Positions 6,465 to 10,170 of a DNA stretch of 10,170 nt are shown piece by piece. The notes under the pieces were generated by a model. It was not told the origin of the DNA, did no database searches, and was given only the letters and a program-made list of their open reading frames with translations. The DNA lies in contig CALVPU010000260.1 in assembly GCA_944353735.1 (NCBI GenBank), forward strand, positions 1-10,170, in the 5' to 3' direction. The stretch is from an uncultured Eubacteriales bacterium (GTDB lineage: Bacteria > Bacillota > Clostridia > Christensenellales > Aristaeellaceae). Within the stretch, counting starts at the first letter, position 1, and every line of letters starts with the position of its first letter. The position numbers and the translations under genes were made by a program.

Positions 6465-7367
6465 TCAGTGCGCCCAGTTGTAGGCTTCGCGGATCGCTTC
6501 CTGATGGGACTGGTTGACCTTGTCCGAGCCGTGCGTGCGGCTGTTGACCATGTGCAGGCAGCACTGCCCGTCGTAGCCGTTGTCGTAGATCGTCTCATCG
6601 CCGTGCGGCATGGTGTTCATGGCGCAGGCCACGAACTTGCCGTTGGCGATCAGGATGACCGGACGGGAATCCCACGAATACTCGCCATCGCAGATGGTGT
6701 AGAGCTTCATGGTGTCCTCCAGCGTTGCCGGTTCGATGTCGGCGTGGTTCGTGCCACCCATGCGCTTGATGTTGAAGAACACGCCCGACTCGATGTCGTA
6801 GATCGTGCCGTATTCGCCGCGAGCGAGCACCTTGTTGCCGCCGTCAAACCAGTCCATCGCCACGACGTAGTCGCGCGGGTCGGTGCTCGGCGCGCTCGGC
6901 TGGGAAACGCGGTTGGGACTGGCGCAGTCGCAGGGAACATAGCCGACCACGCTGCCGTTGTCGTTTTTCACGCGCCAGAAGCCGTCCTCCACGCCGATGA
7001 CGTACAACGGCGTGTTCACCGGCAGGGGACCGGCGCTGGTCGAGGAGCGGGAGGCCGACTTGTAGATCTTGGTCTCCTTGCAGATATAGCCCTTCATGCC
7101 GTCCGCCAGCGTGATGTACTCCAGCGGGATGTAGGCGGTCGCGGAGCCGTTCATCACCTGCGCCCAGCCGCCGTTCATCGCCGTGAACGTCACCGGCATG
7201 TTGGCGGGGACGTTCATGCTCATGCTCGACTTCGTGGGAGCGGCGTAGACCTTCGTGGAGCGGTTGATGTAGGCGTCAATGCCGGCGGCACTCGCCGTGG
7301 GAATGATCATTGCGAGCAGCAGCGCCGCGAGGAGCGCGCTCAGCAGCCCGCGCTTGAATCGTGCCAT
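6465..7367 (-). CDS. Secreted protein with two SH3-like repeats and a Cys/His C-terminal domain
   Basis: This 300-residue protein has a signal peptide (basic MARFKR, hydrophobic 7-22, cleavage after ASA near residue 27). Two bacterial SH3-like repeats follow: about 34-84 (NRSTKVYAAP to AYIPLEYI) and 96-147 (KETKIYKSAS to VGYVPCD). Such repeats usually bind cell wall. After a Ser/Pro-rich linker (150-164) comes a domain of about 135 residues. It contains GGTNHADIEP (204-213), WDSRPVILIANGK (232-244), MPHG (His255), DGQCCLHM (Cys269, Cys270, His272) and SRTHGSD (276-282). The order His-Gly, then about 15 residues, then Cys-x-His resembles the YkuD L,D-transpeptidase active site (HG ... HGCIR), but this is inference by eye. 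The start has a modest AAGAGG site 9 bases upstream. It is divergent from the amidohydrolase gene. A cell-wall role is likely; the reaction is not established. Confidence 0.85.
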   Translation of the reverse strand: MARFKRGLLSALLAALLLAMIIPTASAAGIDAYINRSTKVYAAPTKSSMSMNVPANMPVTFTAMNGGWAQVMNGSATAYIPLEYITLADGMKGYICKETKIYKSASRSSTSAGPLPVNTPLYVIGVEDGFWRVKNDNGSVVGYVPCDCASPNRVSQPSAPSTDPRDYVVAMDWFDGGNKVLARGEYGTIYDIESGVFFNIKRMGGTNHADIEPATLEDTMKLYTICDGEYSWDSRPVILIANGKFVACAMNTMPHGDETIYDNGYDGQCCLHMVNSRTHGSDKVNQSHQEAIREAYNWAH

Positions 7368-7404
7368 TGGAGCATGCCTCTTTTCCTACCATATTTATAG
7401 AAGC

Positions 7405-7433
7405 ATTATATGCGATAAATGTGGCAAAATTGC
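7405..7433 (-). promoter_or_regulatory. Possible promoter of the SH3-domain gene
   Basis: On the minus strand a perfect TATAAT lies at 7410-7405, 38 bases before the ATG. No good -35 is present at 17 bases; GCAATT (7433-7428) occupies the position. The weak -35 overlaps the left arm of the dyad at 7428-7450, which may mean activator or repressor control. Confidence 0.35.
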
Positions 7434-7450
7434 GATGGCGCACCGCAATT
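7428..7450. promoter_or_regulatory. Dyad in the divergent promoter region, possible operator
   Basis: AATTGCG (7428-7434) and CGCAATT (7444-7450) are perfect inverted halves with a 9-base spacer. CAAAATTGCGATGG (7425-7438) also recurs with two changes at 7497-7510, where it touches the -35 box of the amidohydrolase promoter. A transcription factor site for both genes is a reasonable guess. Confidence 0.35.
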
Positions 7451-7507
7451 CGCACCATTTCGTGTTAAAGTTTCGATAAAATTTGGAATTTGGGAACAAA
7501 ATTGCCG

Positions 7508-7536
7508 TGGACAACGACGCGGCGCGGTGGTATAAT
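7508..7536 (+). promoter_or_regulatory. Sigma-A promoter of the amidohydrolase gene
   Basis: TGGACA (7508-7513) and a perfect TATAAT (7531-7536) are 17 bases apart, with TGG directly before the -10 forming an extended -10 element. The leader before ATG 7580 would be about 37 bases. Confidence 0.65.
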
Positions 7537-7579
7537 GGCAGTCGCGCCGCGAGCGCAGTTACAGACAGGAGCAATTCAC

Positions 7580-8386
7580 ATGAAGGTATTCGATATTCAC
7601 GCGCACATCTATCCCGACCCCATCGCGCCGCACGCCGTGCGCGCCATCAGCGCCGCGTATGGCAACGTGACGCTCGAAAACGACGGCAGGCTGGACACGC
7701 TCATCGGCGAGCTCGACGCCGCGGATATTCGCGCCGCCGCGATCCATTCCGTCGCCACCACGCCGCACCATGCCGAGAGCATCAACCGCTACATCCTCCG
7801 CGTGGCGCAGGCCCATCCCGACCGCTTTGTGCCCTTCGCCTCGCTGCATCCGGACGCGCCCGACCTCGAGGCGGACGTCGAGAACGTCGTCGCCGCGGGC
7901 TTCGCCGGCGTCAAGCTGCACCCCGAGTGCCAGCAGTTTAAGGTCGACGAGCCGCGGGCGATCCGGCTGCTGCGCCTGCTGGCGGGGCGGCTGCCGGTGC
8001 TGCTGCACTGCGGCGACACGGCGAAGGACAATTCCGCGCCCGCGCGCGTGCTGCGCATGCTCGACGCCGTGCCGGACCTGACGCTGATCTGCGCGCACCT
8101 GGGCGGCTGGACGCGCTGGGAGGCGGCGGCGCGCGAGCTGAGCGATTCGGGCGTGTGCGTCGACACCTCCAGCTCGCTCTACGCGCTCGCGCCCGACGCT
8201 GCGGTGGACATCATCCGCGGCTACGGCGTGGACCGCGTGTTCTTTGGCAGCGACTATCCCATGTGGACGCCCGGCGGGGAACTGGAGCGCTTCCTGCGCC
8301 TGCCGCTGACCGACGAGGAGCGCCGCAGGATTCTCTGGACCAACGCCGAAGCGCTGTTCCCTGCGCTCCAGCGCATGGACGGCTGA
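7580..8386 (+). CDS. Metal-dependent amidohydrolase, amidohydrolase_2 family
   Basis: A 268-residue cytoplasmic TIM-barrel hydrolase or decarboxylase of the amidohydrolase_2 group. The metal-binding motif is at the very N-terminus (FDIHAHIYPD, His7 and His9). Further motif residues are His114 (GVKLHPECQ), His143 (LLHCGD), His173 (ICAHLGG) and Asp225 (FGSDYP), in the order and spacing expected of the family, so the active site looks intact. Members act on varied ring or amide compounds, some as decarboxylases of the ACMSD / gamma-resorcylate type; the substrate cannot be inferred. ATG 7580 is chosen over the earlier in-frame ATG 7490, which lies upstream of the promoter; AGGAG at 7567-7571 has 8-base spacing to it. 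The gene stands alone on its strand. Confidence 0.92.
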   Translation: MKVFDIHAHIYPDPIAPHAVRAISAAYGNVTLENDGRLDTLIGELDAADIRAAAIHSVATTPHHAESINRYILRVAQAHPDRFVPFASLHPDAPDLEADVENVVAAGFAGVKLHPECQQFKVDEPRAIRLLRLLAGRLPVLLHCGDTAKDNSAPARVLRMLDAVPDLTLICAHLGGWTRWEAAARELSDSGVCVDTSSSLYALAPDAAVDIIRGYGVDRVFFGSDYPMWTPGGELERFLRLPLTDEERRRILWTNAEALFPALQRMDG

Positions 8387-8427
8387 AGCGCGCGGCGCAG
8401 GCGGCAAAGGGAAAAGCGCTGGCGAGG

Positions 8428-8446
8428 CGGACGGATTTGCCGTCCG
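8428..8446 (+). terminator. Small hairpin after the amidohydrolase gene
   Basis: CGGACGG (8428-8434) and CCGTCCG (8440-8446) form a 7-bp stem with an ATTTG loop, 42 bases after the stop. No U-tract follows, so termination here is uncertain. The rest of 8387-8586 is GC-rich with no gene or site I can defend. Confidence 0.3.
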
Positions 8447-8586
8447 GCACGGGAAGACAGCGCAGCCGCCGCGCGGTGACACCGGACGCGCGCTGTGCGG
8501 GAATGCCTGAAATGGATGCGGGCGGCCCTCAAATGTGTCCCTCGCGGCGTGAAAGATGACAATTCTTCGACTTCTACGCGCGGGAT

Positions 8587-8615
8587 TTGACGCGGCGGCA
8601 TTCGACATGTATAAT
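8587..8615 (+). promoter_or_regulatory. Sigma-A promoter of the small membrane protein gene
   Basis: TTGACG (8587-8592) and a perfect TATAAT (8610-8615) have a 17-base spacer. The leader of about 65-70 bases to ATG 8690 is GC-rich (GCGCGCCGGCGCGGCGGAGC) and could fold. Confidence 0.7.
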
Positions 8616-8689
8616 GGAAGAGGAAACCTGCGCGCCGGCGCGGCGGAGCGCCCGCCGGACGCACAACCGCGTCGAAAGGAGCGCTGACT

Positions 8690-9070
8690 ATGGCTCGCGC
8701 AAAGAAGTCTCGCATTTCCGTATTGAACTGGATGGGCACGCTGCTGCTGTTCGCCCTGCCGGGCGTGAATCTCCTCGCGGCGATCGGCTTTTTGATCTTC
8801 GCCAAATCGCCCTCGAAGAAGAACTTTGCGCTGGCGTGGCTGTTGCTGCTGATCATCGTCATGGTGTTGCTGGCGGCGGCGCTGCTGGCGCTGCCGGAAC
8901 AGATGGCGGATGCCGCCGACTGGCTGCGCGAAGTTGCCCAGCCGGCAGTCGAGCTCGCGCAGCCCGACGCCGCGACGCCCGACGCGGCTGCGCCGTCCGG
9001 CATTGCCGAAACGCCCGCTCCGACGGTCGCGCCCGCCTCGCCGACGCTGGCGGCCTCGCCGGCGGCATGA
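8690..9070 (+). CDS. Small two-helix membrane protein with Ala/Pro-rich tail, function unknown
   Basis: A 126-residue protein. A short basic N-terminus (ARAKKSR) is followed by one hydrophobic segment at about residues 11-37 (LNWMGTLLLFALPGVNLLAA), a polar turn KSPSKKN (39-45), and a second at about 46-69. The basic start and turn suggest both are on the cytoplasmic side or that the first segment re-enters; topology is unclear. The tail from about 75 is low-complexity, rich in Ala and Pro with repeated PDAA / APTVAPASP-like units, and no known domain. The GVNLLAAIGF and SPSKKNFA pattern recalls small uncharacterised Clostridia membrane proteins. The ATG has AAAGGAG 8 bases upstream and its own strong promoter, so it is a real single gene. 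I do not recognise a function. Confidence 0.8.
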   Translation: MARAKKSRISVLNWMGTLLLFALPGVNLLAAIGFLIFAKSPSKKNFALAWLLLLIIVMVLLAAALLALPEQMADAADWLREVAQPAVELAQPDAATPDAAAPSGIAETPAPTVAPASPTLAASPAA

Positions 9071-9107
9071 GGTCCAGGCGCGCCGGAAGTTCGCGCCAGA
9101 TGAAGAC

Positions 9108-9138
9108 AGTCCCCGCCTCGCTCGTCGAGGCGGGGACT
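9108..9138 (+). terminator. Terminator hairpin after the small membrane protein gene
   Basis: AGTCCCCGCCTCG (9108-9120) pairs perfectly with CGAGGCGGGGACT (9126-9138), loop CTCGT, followed by the moderately T-rich CGTTCTGTCT. It starts 38 bases after the stop codon. Confidence 0.5.
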
Positions 9139-9267
9139 CGTTCTGTCTGCCCCGCTGGCGAATCGTCCGAGCGGGACAAAGCCTGATGGGGCAGGGAGCA
9201 AACCGGCATCCAAGCGCGCTTTCCTGCACGCAAGCGGTCGCGGGCGGCAAGCGCAGCCGGCGAAGGC

Positions 9268-9293
9268 GGCGGAAACCGCGGTGGGTTTTCGCC
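9268..9293. other. 10-bp intergenic hairpin
   Basis: GGCGGAAACC (9268-9277) pairs with GGTTTTCGCC (9284-9293) with one G-U pair around a 6-base loop. No gene overlaps it. Its role is unknown; it may be part of a structured transcript continuing from the upstream gene. Confidence 0.35.
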
Positions 9294-9335
9294 ATCGTCG
9301 GGGCGTTTTTGCGCAAGCGCCTTTATCCGCGCGCT

Positions 9336-9378
9336 GCCGCGGCTTTCCTTCGCGAGGGAACGCGGCTTTGTTAAATTT
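9336..9378 (+). terminator. Possible terminator just upstream of the sigma-factor promoter
   Basis: GCCGCG (9336-9341) with CGCGGC (9361-9366) encloses TTCCTT-CGCG-AGGGAA (9345-9360), after a 3-base bulge. TTTGTTAAATTT follows. It would insulate the sigma gene from upstream transcription. Confidence 0.35.
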
Positions 9379-9389
9379 CGCGCAGACGC

Positions 9390-9418
9390 GAACCTTTTGG
9401 CGGCGCGGCGCTTCTAAT
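9390..9418 (+). promoter_or_regulatory. Candidate ECF-type promoter of the sigma-factor gene
   Basis: GAACCTTTT (9390-9398) and TTCTAAT (9412-9418) resemble the AAC-type -35 and CGTCTAA-type -10 of Bacillota ECF promoters, with 17 bases from the end of GAACC to the -10. The leader to ATG 9457 would be about 33 bases. This suggests the sigma factor transcribes its own gene. Confidence 0.5.
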
Positions 9419-9456
9419 ATTTGGAAGGAAAGCAAGGGCGAAGGGCGGTGCGGAGA

Positions 9457-9909
9457 ATGGACGAGCGGGAATTCTGCCAGCGCGTCGAGGCTTCGCGCGA
9501 CCGGCTCTTCCGCATCGCCTACGCGATTGTGCGCGACGAGCAGGACTGCGCCGACGCCATGCAGGAGGCGCTGCTGCGCGCGTGGGCGAACGTCGGCGGG
9601 TTGCGCGAGGCGCGCTATTTCGAGACGTGGCTGGTGCGGATTCTCATCAACGAGTGCAAGCGGCTGTGCGCGGTGCGGCGGAAGCATCCGCGCCTGTACA
9701 CCGCGCCGGAGACGCCGCCCGCGGACCCGGCGCTGCACGACGCGCTGATGGCGCTGGACGCGAAGCAGCGCCTGCCGATCGTGCTGCACTATATGGAGGG
9801 CTATTCACTGGAGGAGATCGCGTGGCTGCTGCGCGTGCCGGCGGGCACGGTCAAGAGCCGCATGCACGCCGGAAGGCGGGCGCTCAAAGCGATGCTGGAG
9901 GAGGGATGA
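9457..9909 (+). CDS. ECF-family RNA polymerase sigma factor
   Basis: A 150-residue alternative sigma factor that should redirect RNA polymerase to a stress or envelope regulon. Region 2 spans about residues 8-75, with DCADAMQEALLRAWAN (30-45) as the core-binding helix and FETWLVRILINECK (55-68) as the -10 recognition part. Region 4 spans about 95-148, with VLHYMEGYSLEEIAWLL (109-125) and the helix-turn-helix VPAGTVKSRMHAGRRALK (127-144). There is no region 1 or 3, as expected for the class. ATG 9457 is chosen because GGCGGTG lies 6 bases before it. An upstream in-frame TTG (9421) lies at or before the expected transcript start. The next gene overlaps its stop codon. Confidence 0.95.
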   Translation: MDEREFCQRVEASRDRLFRIAYAIVRDEQDCADAMQEALLRAWANVGGLREARYFETWLVRILINECKRLCAVRRKHPRLYTAPETPPADPALHDALMALDAKQRLPIVLHYMEGYSLEEIAWLLRVPAGTVKSRMHAGRRALKAMLEEG

Positions 9910-10170
9910 CCGTGGACGGACGCGAGAAGCGCGGGAGGCTGGCGCGGGCGTTTCCGCCAACGCCGGAGAGCTTTGACGCGCGCATGCGCGAGACGCTGGC
10001 GCACCTGCCGCCGCGGCGGCGGACGGCGCGGCGGACGGTTCTGATCGCGGTGGCGGCGCTGCTGGCGGCGGCGCTGTGCGGCATCGCGGTGGCGGCGAGC
10101 CCATCGCACCTGCTGGAGCTGCTCTGTTTCGGGAGCGCGCCGGCGCCCGAGGCGGAGCGGCTGCTGACGC
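9906..10170 (+). CDS. Probable anti-sigma factor, N-terminal part (runs off the window)
   Basis: Eighty-eight residues are visible. ATG 9906 overlaps the sigma gene stop as ATGA; GTG 9912 is an equally possible start, since AGGAGG (9899-9904) is 7 bases before it. The cytoplasmic part has about 43 residues, including FPPTPESFDARMRETLAHLP (16-35), a helix-like segment typical of short one-pass anti-sigma proteins paired with such sigma genes, then a basic PRRRTARR stretch and one hydrophobic helix (about 44-64). The extracytoplasmic domain is mostly missing, so a DUF4179-type sensor can be neither confirmed nor excluded. Position, overlap and topology give the function; there is no zinc-binding HxxxCxxC motif, so it is not a classic ZAS protein. 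Confidence 0.75.
   Translation, partial: MTVDGREKRGRLARAFPPTPESFDARMRETLAHLPPRRRTARRTVLIAVAALLAAALCGIAVAASPSHLLELLCFGSAPAPEAERLLT

Noticed and set aside
7525..7560. A tRNA-like string (GGTGGTATAATGGCAGTCGCG)-type motif
   Set aside because: It resembles a D-arm only because of the TATAAT promoter; no acceptor, anticodon or T-arm can be folded.
7490..7579. Longer N-terminus of the amidohydrolase from ATG 7490
   Set aside because: It begins upstream of the promoter -10 box, and the metal-binding HAH motif sits at its usual N-terminal place only with ATG 7580.
7559..9316. A 585-codon minus-strand open frame across the amidohydrolase and the small membrane protein
   Set aside because: It is antisense to two genes with clear motifs and promoters, is Arg/Gly/Ala-rich and repetitive, and arises from high GC at third positions.

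Overview
The window looks like a chromosomal segment of a high-GC member of the Bacillota, most likely class Clostridia. The evidence is a clear RNase Y 3' end, AGGAGG-type ribosome binding sites, sigma-A promoters (TTGACA / TATAAT), a sugar ABC operon with no ATPase gene of its own, and an ECF sigma factor followed by a one-pass putative anti-sigma factor. The taxon is inferred from gene content; there is no rRNA or tRNA here to test it. I see no transposase, phage gene or CRISPR array.

Layout. 1-857 (+) is the end of rny. 858-1527 has no credible gene and holds palindromic repeats, a probable rny terminator and a structured element with imperfect inverted ends. 1528-4571 (-) is a three-gene carbohydrate ABC operon read right to left: permease, permease, solute-binding protein. 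Its promoter overlaps a tempting but wrong ATG. 4762-6003 (+) is divergent from it and encodes a Gfo/Idh/MocA protein with the hallmarks of glycoside hydrolase family 109. 6004-6464 holds terminator-like hairpins and a second palindromic repeat pair. 6465-7367 (-) is a secreted protein with two SH3-like repeats and a Cys/His-containing C-terminal domain. 7580-8386 (+) is a metal-dependent amidohydrolase. 8690-9070 (+) is a small two-helix membrane protein with a Pro/Ala-rich tail. 9457-10170 (+) is an ECF sigma factor and the start of its probable anti-sigma factor, which runs off the window.

How the parts may work together. The transporter and the GH109-like enzyme share a 190-bp divergent promoter region. 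The importer would bring in a small glycoside, and the cytoplasmic enzyme, which has no signal peptide, could cleave it by NAD-dependent redox chemistry; alpha-linked GalNAc is the best-known GH109 substrate. The ATPase must come from elsewhere, as is usual for such systems in Bacillota. The SH3 protein and the amidohydrolase form a second divergent pair around a dyad that could be an operator. The sigma gene carries an ECF-type promoter that suggests autoregulation.

I did not find a clearly new multigene system. The most interesting leads are the C-terminal domain of the SH3 protein, the structured intergenic element at 999-1190, and the two palindromic repeat families.
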